In this document: one piece after another, positions 27,879 to 36,922 of the stretch | Layout of the letters: each line of letters begins with the position of its first letter | Position numbering within the stretch: position 1 is the stretch's first letter | NCBI RefSeq assembly: GCF_009363795.1 | Contig: NZ_CP045420.1 | Coordinates: 105,001 to 169,000 of the forward strand | Length of the DNA stretch: 64,000 nt | Origin: Palleronia sp. THAF1 | GTDB lineage: Bacteria; Pseudomonadota; Alphaproteobacteria; Rhodobacterales; Rhodobacteraceae | Direction: 5' to 3' | Program-made: the position numbers and the translations under genes | Notes under the pieces: generated by a model | Databases searched by the model: none | Told to the model about the DNA's origin: nothing | What the model saw: only the letters and a program-made list of their open reading frames with translations

Positions 27879-28459
27879 CAAATGATCAACTTGGCGCGAT
27901 GCTTCTGGGATAGTTTTGCAAGAAACTGTTTGATAAAATGCTCAGTCAGATCGACAGCTGAGAGGTCGACAAACCTCACCTCGGCCCCGAAGGACTCCGA
28001 TAAGATTACTGGGCCATTCCTTACATATCCATCGCTACCTTCGTGGGCAATATCCGAGATCACGATCATCTTGCGGCAGATTTCTTCCTTCATCGAGAAA
28101 GCCCCGATCTCGGCGAATGACCCCGGGCTATCCACGATCATTACTACTGCATGAGCTGATTCCGTGGCGTGGCCAATTTCGGCAATTGCTGCATTGTGAT
28201 ACGATCCGAGTTCATCCTTATAAGCATTAATTACATCCTTATACTCTCCAAGCGAGACCAGATGCCCCTCATCGGTAAGCCTTGAGTAAAGTTCATATCG
28301 CAACTTTGTCGCTGGAGAGGAGTCTTCCGGAATGGGTTGTGTTGGATCAATGAACGGACCGGCTAAAAATACGATGAAGTCTTCATGTTTTGCTTGCGCC
28401 GCTCTGCGGTAGGTTGCGGCATCAAGACGCTTTCGAAGCTGGACAGGTGCGCGCGACAA
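27878..28459 (-). CDS. Retron effector, nucleoside deoxyribosyltransferase-like
   Basis: 193 aa starting at a TTG (28459). A TAG three codons upstream rules out a longer frame. The motifs FIVFLAGPFIDP near residue 28 and VVMIVDSPGSFAEIGAF near residue 104 (GSxxE with the probable catalytic Glu) match the NDT-like fold of type II-A retron effectors, which attack a nucleotide cofactor or nucleoside when msDNA is disturbed by phage. It is first in the order effector, winged helix, msr-msd, RT, all on one strand. A TATAGT at 28468-28473 may be part of its promoter. Confidence 0.82.
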   Translation of the reverse strand: MSRAPVQLRKRLDAATYRRAAQAKHEDFIVFLAGPFIDPTQPIPEDSSPATKLRYELYSRLTDEGHLVSLGEYKDVINAYKDELGSYHNAAIAEIGHATESAHAVVMIVDSPGSFAEIGAFSMKEEICRKMIVISDIAHEGSDGYVRNGPVILSESFGAEVRFVDLSAVDLTEHFIKQFLAKLSQKHRAKLII

Positions 28460-28844
28460 GATGAACTATAACCTGCAATTAATTGTTCGCGTTAGTTGGA
28501 AAGCAACAATCGTGCGGCGTCAAGGTGGGTGGCGCATCGCTGAGGAAGCGACTGGTGCGAGAACGCTACGCGCTACTGGATACCATAGATCGACCGAAAT
28601 CCTGAGCTCATGCGCTCAGGAGATCACCGATTGCCGGTTCAGACATGAAGACGGACTACCCCGTCATGCTGCGGTTCGAGGTGCTCTACCCTCACACTTA
28701 GCGGGTTACGAGATCCATCGGCTGCGAATGGGCGGCGATCGTCGACGAACGCACGAAGAAGCGAACGCGGAAGACGCGCTCGCCCCGGAGGAAGAAGAGC
28801 GCGCGCCGCCAAGGCTGTCGAGCGTGATGGCGAGGCGGCAAAAG
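28460..28844. other. Region between retron and recombinase remnant, no gene
   Basis: Upstream of the retron operon. The plus-strand open frame here (28461-29078) has no family likeness and runs antisense into recombinase-derived DNA, so it is not called. The segment should include the retron promoter near 28460-28520. Confidence 0.5.
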
Positions 28845-29450
28845 CTATGCAGCAAGCGGACGTGGCGGACGATGCTTCCGCGCCAGAACTGTCGCAGCCG
28901 GGCGGCGCCGATCGCCCCTCCGCGTGCCGCGCTGCTCATCGCACCACCGGGACGAACAGCGTCGTTTTCGCCAAAGTGCAATGCGCTCTCCCGCAACCAC
29001 CTTCACCGAACGATGATCTACCTCGGAGAGCGCGCCAGGCTGTGCTCGCTCTATCATCGCAGTGATTGCGCCCTCTAGTTCTAGTACAGGCCCAATAGAG
29101 GTCCCACTGGCGTGGACGCTAACACGTTCGATGAGGCCGCGAAGCGCGTCCAATGCGCGAGGGCGAATTGTGTCGTCCTTCAAGCTCGCCGTTAGATCTG
29201 CGACCTTCTTTCGATAAATCTCAGGCAGTCCGGGGTGTAGTCGCACCGGTGACGGGGCTGGCGCGCTCAGCTGTGTTTCCAGTTCGAATTTCTTAGCCTC
29301 TGTGTCGTTCAGCCTCTGCAAAAGACCTGGGGTGCGTAAGCCATCTGCAATCGCGTCGTAGTGCCCCTCCAGCTTGCGCTCGGTCTTCTCGAGCTCTGCG
29401 CGGCTCCGCTGACGAGCAGCGACCTCCTTGCTGCGATCCGAGTTGATGGC
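28845..29450 (-). pseudogene. C-terminal fragment of a large serine recombinase
   Basis: About 150 residues of the C-terminal coiled region survive, matching the other two recombinases here: LHPGLPEIYRKKVADLTAS, then ALDALRGLIERVSVH and LELEGAI. The catalytic and zinc domains are missing, and the frame upstream of about 29450 is unrelated. The conserved end VVAGERIAL is encoded over the att-like core at 28988-28999, beyond which the frame runs into other DNA. It marks the left end of an older element. Confidence 0.82.
28979..28999 (+). repeat. att-like core derived from the tRNA-fMet 3' end
   Basis: Ends with CTCCCGCAACCA, identical to the last 12 nt of the tRNA. The 9 nt before it (CAATGCGCT) match 41402-41410 at all but one position. 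It lies within the 3' end of the recombinase fragment. Confidence 0.7.
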
Positions 29451-29528
29451 TTCGGAAAAGACAGCATTTTGGGTGTGTGGGTAGTCCCGAAAGCCGAATA
29501 ATCGACTGACAAATATGGACAATAATGG

Positions 29529-29741
29529 TCAGGCGGTACGTTGGCGATGGAGGCGCCAGCGGTAGTTTGCGTGGGCATCCGGATGGATGCGCAGAAGCCG
29601 ACCAGTGGGGCCGACCCGGATCACGTCGAGCAAGCCGGCGTCGATTGCTCGGCGTACGGTTTTTTCGGAAACGTTGTCCTCTGCAGCGACTTCTTTGACG
29701 GTTTTCAGTCGCGCGGAGCTATTTTTTCTTGTGTACGTCAT
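29529..29741 (-). CDS. Excisionase-like helix-turn-helix protein
   Basis: 70 aa from the ATG at 29741. LKTVKEVAAEDNVSEKTVRRA is a MerR/HTH_17-type recognition helix, followed by LLDVIRVGPTGRLLRIHP, the wing. It overlaps the end of a 55-aa ORF. Its position beside a recombinase fragment suggests a former directionality factor or regulator of that element. Confidence 0.75.
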   Translation of the reverse strand: MTYTRKNSSARLKTVKEVAAEDNVSEKTVRRAIDAGLLDVIRVGPTGRLLRIHPDAHANYRWRLHRQRTA

Positions 29742-29886
29742 CGGTGGCGTCCTGTTGCGAGTTGATCTCGCCACGCAACTCTGCCGCTGCAGCTTCACCT
29801 AGAAGACTGGCTAGTACCCGCACGCAGGCATCGACCTCTTCGAGATCTGATGTCGGTTTGTGGGTGCTGACGGCTTTGCGTGACAT
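29719..29886 (-). CDS. Small hypothetical protein before the excisionase-like gene
   Basis: 55 aa (MSRKAVSTHKPTSDLEEVDA...HKKK). Acidic helical body with LASLLGEAAAAELRGE. The last 23 bases overlap the start of the excisionase-like gene, indicating coupling. This resembles the small coupled gene at 10209-10409 in layout, though not obviously in sequence. No family recognised. Confidence 0.55.
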   Translation of the reverse strand: MSRKAVSTHKPTSDLEEVDACVRVLASLLGEAAAAELRGEINSQQDATDDVHKKK

Positions 29887-29919
29887 GGGGTGACCATGGA
29901 CGCAGGACCCAATCGGATT

Positions 29920-30768
29920 TTAGAATATTGATTGATCCAAGAATTTGGATCTCGGATCGTCACCATGATCGACCGTCGGGTCAGGGTTCATAAACAGCTC
30001 TATATCTTTACGAATTGTCGGTGCGCTGAGTGTACAGTCGAATAGGTTGATCATCCGGGTGACATCTTGAACGAGGTCAATCAGCGGACCTCCCGGTACG
30101 CCCCGATCCGTGGTCGCATAAGTGACGTCTCGCCCGATATCCAAGAACAAATAGCAGCATTCCCATACGATTTGCCTGCGTCGACCATCGAACAAGTTGC
30201 GCCGGTCCCTTGGCGACATATCAAATGCGGCATCTGGGGTGTCATTCAGCCGTTCGAGAGCGGCCACGAAGTCACTGGCCTCGACTGTCGCTGCAGAGCC
30301 GATTTCTTTCGCGATCTGAAGCGCGTCCGCCGGCCGGTCTTCAAGTGAGAAGTGGTCACTGAGATCAAAGATCATCTCTACAGCCTCTTCGATCTTTCCG
30401 CGCCTCGCAGCCTTGAGTGCCTTTTCGCATCGTTCGACCGCTCGCCGAAGTGCGATGGCGCGACTGACCTCGATGGAGTTGACCGCAGAATCTATGTCGA
30501 GACAGTAGCCGATCTGTCTCGACAGCAGTCTCGCCGCCTCCGGTCCAAGGTCGTGACGCTCAGCGATCTCAGCAACTTGAGCCGCATCTAGGGCGCCACC
30601 TTCTCCGTAGTCAGAAAGCCGCCACCGCATGGCGAAAGATTTGACGCCATCCCTATGAACCCAGATTGAGTAATCATTTGGGTCTTGGTCTTCGCCGGCG
30701 TCGCAGCCGAAGACTGGCAATGGGGGATATACCGGGAGCACGTCGTGCTTCGGTTTTCGCTTTCTCAT
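29920..30768 (-). CDS. Hypothetical protein
   Basis: 282 aa, unrecognised. It starts MRKRKPKHDVLPVYPPLPVFG. The middle is helical with a basic segment (CEKALKAARRGKIEEAVEMI) and the C-terminal part has a Cys/Tyr-rich helix (IVWECCYLFLDIG). No signal or membrane segment. Same strand as the two small regulators, 33 bp upstream of them. Likely an accessory gene of the old element. Confidence 0.65.
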   Translation of the reverse strand: MRKRKPKHDVLPVYPPLPVFGCDAGEDQDPNDYSIWVHRDGVKSFAMRWRLSDYGEGGALDAAQVAEIAERHDLGPEAARLLSRQIGYCLDIDSAVNSIEVSRAIALRRAVERCEKALKAARRGKIEEAVEMIFDLSDHFSLEDRPADALQIAKEIGSAATVEASDFVAALERLNDTPDAAFDMSPRDRRNLFDGRRRQIVWECCYLFLDIGRDVTYATTDRGVPGGPLIDLVQDVTRMINLFDCTLSAPTIRKDIELFMNPDPTVDHGDDPRSKFLDQSIF

Positions 30769-31143
30769 CGGTTTCCACTCAGTGCGTCAAGGCGGAGTTA
30801 TTCGTCATCATGATAGTTCTATCGGCAAAAGCTACAGACGTCGCTCCCTTCACTACAAGGCCAGGTCCCCGAGGGTAATCGAAACAACCTCGGCTACTCT
30901 CGGTCCATTGCGATTCTCGACCCGAGATCGGGATGCTGCAGTGCACCCCGTCGGAGCAGCCGTTCGCCGCGCCGCGAACCCGGGCGACGGTCTGAGGTCC
31001 GCTGTGCGGACGAGGACGAAACCGCTCTCGCGGTAGGGGCGCCTGTGGCGGCTGACGTGCGCTGATGCGGGCGGTACGATTTGGTGGATGGGCATGCCTG
31101 TCGGACGATTGGGACCTTCTCAATCCGATGACAGGAGGCTTCC

Positions 31144-32013
31144 ATGTCCGATCAACACGTTCCCGCTCTGCGCCGGCGGTTTCTCGAAGATATGCGCATC
31201 AAGGGTCTGCAGCCGAAAACGCAGACCATGTATTTGCGGGCGATGCGCGACTTCACCCGGTTCTTGGGCCGCTCGCCCGACACGGCGACGCCTGAGGACC
31301 TGCGGGCGTTCCAGCTGGACATGTCCGAGAACGGCACCGGCTCGGCGACGTTCAACAACCGGCTGAGCGTACTGGGCTTCTTCTCGGTGACCTGCGCGCG
31401 CGAAGAGATGAAGCGCCACATGCGGTATCAGCGTCTGGCGAAGAAGATTCCGGTGGTGCTCAGCGCCGCGGAGGTCACGCGGATCCTCGACGTCGCCCCG
31501 GGACCCGGCCTGAAGTACCGTGCCGCGTTCAGCGTCGCTTATGGCGGCGGGCTGCGGGCCAGCGAAGTGACCCATCTGCGCGTGCCCGATATCGACAGCG
31601 ACCGGATGCTGATCCGCGTCGATCAGGGCAAGGGCCGCAAGGACCGCCACGTGATGCTGTCGCCAAGCCTGCTGACGCTGCTGCGCGACTACTACTGGGA
31701 AGCCCGACCCGCGGGTTGGCTCTTTCCCGGCCGCAACCGGATCGATCCCATCTCGACCCGGCAGTTCAACCGGGCCTTCGGGGCGGCCTGCGACTTCGCC
31801 GAGATCAGGAAGAGGGTCTCGCCGCACACGTTGCGGCACAGCTTTGCGACCCATCTGCTCGAGGGTGGGACCGACATCCGAGTGATCCAGGTTCTGCTGG
31901 GACATGCCAAGCTGGAGACCACGACGATCTATACAAAGGTAGCGACCAAGGCGATCCAGAGTGTGACCAGCCCGCTCGATCTGCTGGTGCGACGGGAGGC
32001 CGGTCCAGATTAA
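31144..32013 (+). CDS. Tyrosine recombinase of IS91-like element, copy 1
   Basis: 289 aa. SAM-like N-terminal domain (KTQTMYLRAMRDFTRFLG) and a catalytic core with GGGLRASEV (Arg), a Lys strand (GKGRKDRHVML), SPHTLRHSFATHLL (His-x-x-Arg) and LLGHAKLETTTIYTKV (nucleophile Tyr). Such genes accompany the HUH transposase in a subgroup of IS91-like elements. ACAGGAGG precedes the ATG. Its product is identical to that of copy 2. Confidence 0.92.
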   Translation: MSDQHVPALRRRFLEDMRIKGLQPKTQTMYLRAMRDFTRFLGRSPDTATPEDLRAFQLDMSENGTGSATFNNRLSVLGFFSVTCAREEMKRHMRYQRLAKKIPVVLSAAEVTRILDVAPGPGLKYRAAFSVAYGGGLRASEVTHLRVPDIDSDRMLIRVDQGKGRKDRHVMLSPSLLTLLRDYYWEARPAGWLFPGRNRIDPISTRQFNRAFGAACDFAEIRKRVSPHTLRHSFATHLLEGGTDIRVIQVLLGHAKLETTTIYTKVATKAIQSVTSPLDLLVRREAGPD

Positions 32014-32024
32014 GCGCGGCATCC

Positions 32025-33227
32025 GTGGCGCATCCCGGACTGGAGGTCGCGGATATCTTCCGCACCCATGGGTCTGCCTATCGCCATGAGAACGCCGGGC
32101 ATCTGAACCTGCCGCAGCTGAAGGTGATGTCCGCGATCGAGAACTGCCGGACCTCCGCACTTGGCGGGCACGTGTTGGCATGCGCCAAGTGCGGCCATCA
32201 GCACGTCGCCTACAACTCTTGCCGCAACCGGCACTGCCCGAAGTGCCAAGGGGCCGCATCGCGGGAGTGGATGGCAGCGCGTATCGAGGACCTGTTGCCG
32301 GTCGAATACTTCCATGCGGTCTTCACCCTGCCGACCCAGGTCGCTGACATCGCCTTCCAGAACAAAGCGGTGGTTTAAGGTTTGCTGTTCAAGGCGTCGT
32401 CCCAGACGCTTTTGACCATTGCCGCCGATCCGAAGCATCTCGGCGCCCGGATCGGCCTGACCAGCGTGCTCCACACCTGGGGATCGGCGATGACCCACCA
32501 TCCGCACGTCCACGTCGTCGTCCCGGGTGGCGGTCTGTCGCCGGACGGCACTCGGTGGATCGCCTGCCGCCCGGGGTTCTTCCTGCCCGTGAAGGTCCTG
32601 TCGAGGCTGTTCCGACGCCTGTTCCTCGAAGGATTGGTCAGGCTGCACGAGGCGGGCGATCTGGCGTTCTTCGGCGATCTGTCGGAGCTGGCCGACACCG
32701 GCGCCTTCGCGGCCCATCTCGCACCGCTGCGCAAGGCCGACTGGGTCGTCTACGCCAAGCCGCCCTTCGGCGGCCCCGAGGCAGTCCTGGCCTATCTCAG
32801 CCGGTACACCCACCGGGTCGCGATCTCGAACCACCGTCTTATCAGCGCAGATGCCGGCACCGTGACCTTCCGGTGGAAAGACTACCGCATCAAACGCGGG
32901 GAACGACTGAAGGTCATGCGCCTGCCCACGTTCGAGTTCATCCGCCGGTTCCTGGTCCACGTCCTGCCGTCCGGCTTCCACCGAATCCGTCACACCGGCT
33001 TCCTCGCCAACGGTGTCCGTCGCGGCAGGATTGAGGCGATCAGGCGTCTTATAGACACGGAGCGAAAGCCGGATCAGACGACCGGCGAAGACGGAAGCGC
33101 CGATGCCCATGCGCGAGACCCGCGCCGGACATGCTCCAAATGCGGCAGTGCGATGCGCGTCGTCGAGACCTTCATCCGCGGCCAGATCCCGCAGTCCCGT
33201 GCGCCGCCGTGGGAGGATGCCGCATGA
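32025..33227 (+). pseudogene. IS91-family HUH transposase with in-frame TAA, copy 1
   Basis: About 400 codons from a GTG at 32025. The N-terminal zinc-binding part (CAKCGHQH...CRNRHCPKCQG) is followed, at 32376-32378, by TAA within FQNKAVV-stop-GLLFKASS, where the family usually has Tyr. The frame then continues through the HUH motif HHPHVHVVVPGGG and the catalytic Tyr region AYLSRYTHRVAISNH. Either the transposase is dead or the stop is read through. Copy 2 has the same stop. Confidence 0.85.
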
Positions 33228-33630
33228 TCCACCCGTCACACCCAGCGCTGCGATCCCGAGGCGTCGGACCCATTACCGTGGCCGATCCGTCAGAACCTGC
33301 CCCGCGACGAGACAATGCTGGCAGAAATGCACCCCGATCCGCGAAACCCAATCAGAAAGATCGACGGACCTGCTCCGCTCGCTCCAATGGAACTCGTAGC
33401 TCGGCCCGCCCACCGACGAAGACCTGAGCCACAATTCCCATAGCACCGAAATCCGCCCGCGCTTTCCTCCTTGTCAGGTTTATAGCCGCTGAATGGTGAG
33501 CATCCAGCAGCCACAAACCTTAGACAAAGCTGCCGTTCGCCGCACCCGCTCAGATTACGCAGTACCGATCATGTCCGATTCCATGGTGTAGCTCATGGCG
33601 GGCTTCGCGCTCGGAAGCGTGCCGAACTGG

Positions 33631-33930
33631 TCAGGCGCGCTGCGCTGCAGGCAGGCTACCCATGGCAGCTCCGCAGGCGGGGCATTGATTCAGCAAATCG
33701 ATGTCCCGAGGTACGCAGACTGGCGCGGGCGTTTCTGGCGTCAGGTAGCGGCCACGCTCGACGGTCCAGTCTTCGGTCCGCGCCATGAGGATCGAGCCGA
33801 CGAGCCGGAGGATGGAAACATCGTTCAGAAGTGAGGGCATGACTGCCACCGGTTTGAAGAATTGCTCGAACCCGACGACATCGATGCGCCGCTTGATTTT
33901 CCCGCCTAGGCGCTTGGTCGAGCTCGTAAC
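33631..33930 (-). pseudogene. IS256-family transposase C-terminal remnant
   Basis: KRLGGKIKRRIDVVG and then ILRLVGSILMARTEDWTVERG plus RYLTPET correspond to the conserved C-terminus of IS256/mutator transposases (usually ERLNxEIKRRTxVVGIFPN and RLVGALLxEQNDEWAVxRRY). Upstream of about 33930 the likeness stops, and about 17 extra residues interrupt it. A dead fragment. Confidence 0.6.
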
Positions 33931-34283
33931 CGGTATGTCATCCGCAGTGTCGATAGGCGGCCATGGCGTAGGAACTTCGCCGAGAAACAGCATCGATCTT
34001 CGAGCCAAGACGGAATGCATCCAGCCGGGACGCTTGGCAGGGATGAGATCGCTCCCTGGAATGGCGCACGACAGACCGCACACCCATTCGCTCAATCCAG
34101 CCTCTGACCGCGAACATGCGGTGCTCAAGCGGTGAACGGAGATTGAGCCCCAGAGCCCTGCAGGTACGATGAACGCAGAGGAAGATCACAGCCTGACCAT
34201 GGCAATTGAAGAATCTGTCAGGACACTGTCTGAGGTGTTTGCATAAGCTGGCAAACTGATGACGAACCGGACAAGGGCTTTCC
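33931..34283. other. Region between IS256 remnant and tetR, no gene seen
   Basis: 353 bases with a weak minus-strand ORF that looks like more decayed transposon DNA but was not identified. The 100 bases before 34284 should contain the tetR promoter. Confidence 0.4.
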
Positions 34284-34856
34284 ATGCCTGATCAACAGAA
34301 GCGCCAAGCGCTCGGTCGGCCGGTCGGCTTCGACCGAGAGACGGTGCTCGAGATCGCCATGGAATTCCTCTGGAACGGTGGGTTCGAAGAAACGCCGGTG
34401 GGTGACTTGATTGACGCGATGGGTCTGAGCAGATCGAGCTTCTACGCGGCGTTCGGCTCGAAACGCGGGGTACTGATCGGCGCACTTCGCCTGTATTCGG
34501 CCCGGTGCATTGAGCTTTTGGTGGATATCAACCGGCGGGATGACGAGCGACGGATCAAACTACGAGACATGATCTTTGGCTTGGCCGTGGTCGGTGACGA
34601 ACGCGGCTGCTTCATGGCCAACTGCATCAGCGGGCAAGCCCGTCACGATCCTGAGATCCGCCAAATCGCGGCCGAGCACAACGCGGCTGTCGAACATTTC
34701 CTGACGAACCTACTCTCCGATGACGGAAGCGGAAGCCGACCCGCGAGGGCGCGCGTCCTTATCTCGGCGGCCTACGGCGCGACCCTTCTGAGGGCGGCCG
34801 GAACACACCGGGCCGAGATCGAGGAGATGCTTGACGCTCTTGTCGATCGCGTCTGA
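34284..34856 (+). CDS. TetR/AcrR-family transcriptional regulator
   Basis: 190 aa. N-terminal helix-turn-helix: GFDRETVLEIAMEFLW, then TPVGDLIDAMGLSRSSFYAAFGSKRGVL, the full TetR_N signature. The C-terminal ligand domain has GCFMANCISG, typical of AcrR-type regulators. A weak AAGGGC precedes the ATG. It lies about 110 bp before the catalase-like gene in the same direction and probably regulates it, the dehalogenase-like gene, or both. Confidence 0.92.
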   Translation: MPDQQKRQALGRPVGFDRETVLEIAMEFLWNGGFEETPVGDLIDAMGLSRSSFYAAFGSKRGVLIGALRLYSARCIELLVDINRRDDERRIKLRDMIFGLAVVGDERGCFMANCISGQARHDPEIRQIAAEHNAAVEHFLTNLLSDDGSGSRPARARVLISAAYGATLLRAAGTHRAEIEEMLDALVDRV

Positions 34857-34967
34857 CCACAGGAACCTCTTTCCGAATGCCGAGTTCTGGATATGTGGAA
34901 CGAAGGTTCCAGAATGTTTGGAGCGTGCAAGCTTGGTGTCGCAACAAGAGTTTCGGGAGGAAATCGA

Positions 34968-36044
34968 ATGAAAGACCCCATCCCCTACAGCGACGATCTC
35001 GAAACGATCGGCAAGGATGAAGACGCGACGATCCGCGAGATGAACGAAACCTTCGATACGATCCTCGAACGTGTCGCCGAGGATGAGGGCCACGCCTATC
35101 GGTCGGTCCACGCCAAGAGCCATGGCTTGATCGCTGCACGTATTTCAATCCATGACAATCTGCCTCCCGAACTGGCCCAGGGAATTTTCACACGTCCCGG
35201 AACGCACGACGCCATTATGCGCGTTTCGACCAATCCCGGGGATCTGCTCGACGATGCGGTGTCGGTACCGCGTGGCCTGGCCCTGAAGGTGCTCAATGTG
35301 GAAGGCGAACGGCTTGACACGAAGTACTAGAGTTCTTCGCAGGATTTCGTGATGATCAATGGACCGGCCTTCAGCGCCGCCTCGGCCGAGGCGTTCGGCA
35401 AGACGCTGAAGATGCTGGCGGCAACGACCGACCGTGCCGAATGGGGCAAGAAGATCGCATCGAAGGCGCTTAGGGGGCTCGACAGGATGGTCGGCCCGTC
35501 CCCCACGCTGCAAACACTTGGTGGCGCGCCGAACACGCACCCCCTGGGCGAAACGTACTACACCCAGACCCCCTATCGGTACGGCGACTATGTGGCCAAG
35601 CTTCAACTCGTCCCGATCTCTGAAGGGTTGAAGGCGTTGACGGGACGAACGGTGGACACATCGAGCCGCCCTGACGCGCTGCGCGAGGAAATCGACGCGG
35701 CGATGCGCGATGGTCCGGCCGAATGGGAATTACGCGTGCAGCTTCTGCGCGACGCCGATGCCCAGCCGATAGAGGATGCGACGGTGGTCTGGGACGAAGA
35801 CGAATTCCCCTTCGTCGCGGTTGCAACCGTCTTGGCAGAGGCCCAACCGGCTTGGACCGAGACACGCGCCGAGGCGGTCGATGACGGGATGCGGTTTGCC
35901 CCTTGGAACGGCGTCACCGCGCATCGGCCTATGGGGTCGATCAACAGGGCGCGTAACTCGCCCTACGATCATTCAGCGAAGTTCCGCGAGCGTTTCAACG
36001 GCTGCCCGATCCACGATCCCCGTGTGGCCGAGCTGCCGAGCTGA
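34968..36044 (+). pseudogene. Catalase-family heme peroxidase with internal amber codon
   Basis: Start at the ATG at 34968 after GGGAGGAAA. The N-terminal half (KSHGLIAARISIHDNLP, then GIFTRPGTHDAIMRVSTNPGD) and C-terminal half (SSQDFVMINGPAFSAASAE...YGDYVAKLQLVP) are in one frame, separated only by TAG at 35328-35330. The family is the small catalase-like peroxidases (SrpA type, about 330-360 aa); total length here is 358 codons. As written it yields a truncated protein without the proximal-ligand region. A single base change or read error would restore it. Confidence 0.82.
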
Positions 36045-36223
36045 CACTCCAGATCTGCGAAGTCGATTACTCCCGCCGCCGGCGAAGGGCGCAGATTAAT
36101 TGCCTATCGCGTCCGCGACTCCCACGGCATCAAGTAATCGGCAGGTCGCGTGCCTGCCGTCAAGTGGGCGCGCGGACCGTCAGCTGTAAAAAGTTCGGAT
36201 CGCTTTGCGCCGCGGGCATTGTC

Positions 36224-36922
36224 TCAGGTCGTCCACCCTCCTGAGATCGGGATAACCTGCCCCGCGAGGAAGTCGCTGGCCTCGGTGGCCAGCGCCAAAG
36301 CCAAGGCTGCCGCATCGGCCCCCACGCCAAGCCGGCTTGCCGGGATCTGGGAGACGAACTGTTCGCGGACGTCCTCGTTCGAAAGCATCTCGTCGGTGTA
36401 GTACATGTTGTTCTCGATATGCGCCGGACCGAGGGCGTTGAACTGCACACCCTTCGCCGCGACTTCGGCACCGACCGTCTGGACGAAGGCGTTCTGCGCG
36501 CCTCGGGCAGCAGAATAGATGTTCAACCCCGGGATCGCGCGCATCGGCGTGGCACTCGTGCAGCCCACGATTTTGCCGGCGCCACGTTCGATCATCTGCG
36601 GCAGCGTGGCGCGCACGAACCACAGGAGTGGCCAGACCAGCTCGTCGAGGTAGCTCTGGAAGTCCTCGTCCCGGAACCCGGTGACGTCTGTCAGCATGTT
36701 TGTCACCGGCATCAAACGATGCGGTCCGGCGAAGTTCGCAACGAGAACGTCGATCCGTCCAGACCGTTCGACAACATCGCGCACGGCGTCCGCATTCGCA
36801 TAGTCCGTTTCGTCCGCGACGATTTCGGCACCCTCCTTCTTAAAGAGATCAACGATCGGGGGGCCAATGTAACGGTCGGCGTGGGTGACGAGAACCCGAC
36901 GTCCCTCAAGGCGGCTGGTCAT
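36224..36922 (-). CDS. Halohydrin-dehalogenase-like SDR
   Basis: 232 aa Rossmann protein. The usual SDR dinucleotide motif is replaced by VTHADRYIG, which fits the halohydrin-dehalogenase pattern T-x4-(F/Y)-x-G. The catalytic triad reads Ser (CTSATP), then 12 residues, Tyr, three residues, Arg (YSAARGA), i.e. S-x12-Y-x3-R instead of the SDR Lys. These two signatures define the family that releases halide from vicinal haloalcohols. NALGPAHIENN follows the helix, where the halide pocket forms. It is convergent with the catalase-like gene. Substrate unknown. Confidence 0.82.
   Translation of the reverse strand: MTSRLEGRRVLVTHADRYIGPPIVDLFKKEGAEIVADETDYANADAVRDVVERSGRIDVLVANFAGPHRLMPVTNMLTDVTGFRDEDFQSYLDELVWPLLWFVRATLPQMIERGAGKIVGCTSATPMRAIPGLNIYSAARGAQNAFVQTVGAEVAAKGVQFNALGPAHIENNMYYTDEMLSNEDVREQFVSQIPASRLGVGADAAALALALATEASDFLAGQVIPISGGWTT

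Larger units (their letters stand above)
31013..33528 (+). mobile_element. IS91-family-like element with tyrosine recombinase, copy 1
   Basis: 2516 bp, almost identical to 51446-53961 (offset 20433). By eye about half a dozen base differences were found, all in the 3' part. It encodes a tyrosine recombinase and an HUH transposase. The ends show no inverted repeats and no target duplication, as expected for rolling-circle elements. Copy boundaries were set where the two copies diverge. Confidence 0.9.

Noticed and set aside
28461-29078. 205-aa plus-strand ORF
   Set aside because: Arg/Ala-rich, overlaps the recombinase fragment antisense, no ribosome site.
31120-32259. 379-aa minus-strand ORF (twin at 51553-52692)
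   Set aside because: Antisense to the tyrosine recombinase, which has all catalytic motifs.
32010-33239. 409-aa minus-strand ORF (and its twin at 52443-53672)
   Set aside because: Antisense to the IS91 transposase, compositionally odd, and explained by high-GC third-position bias of the real gene.
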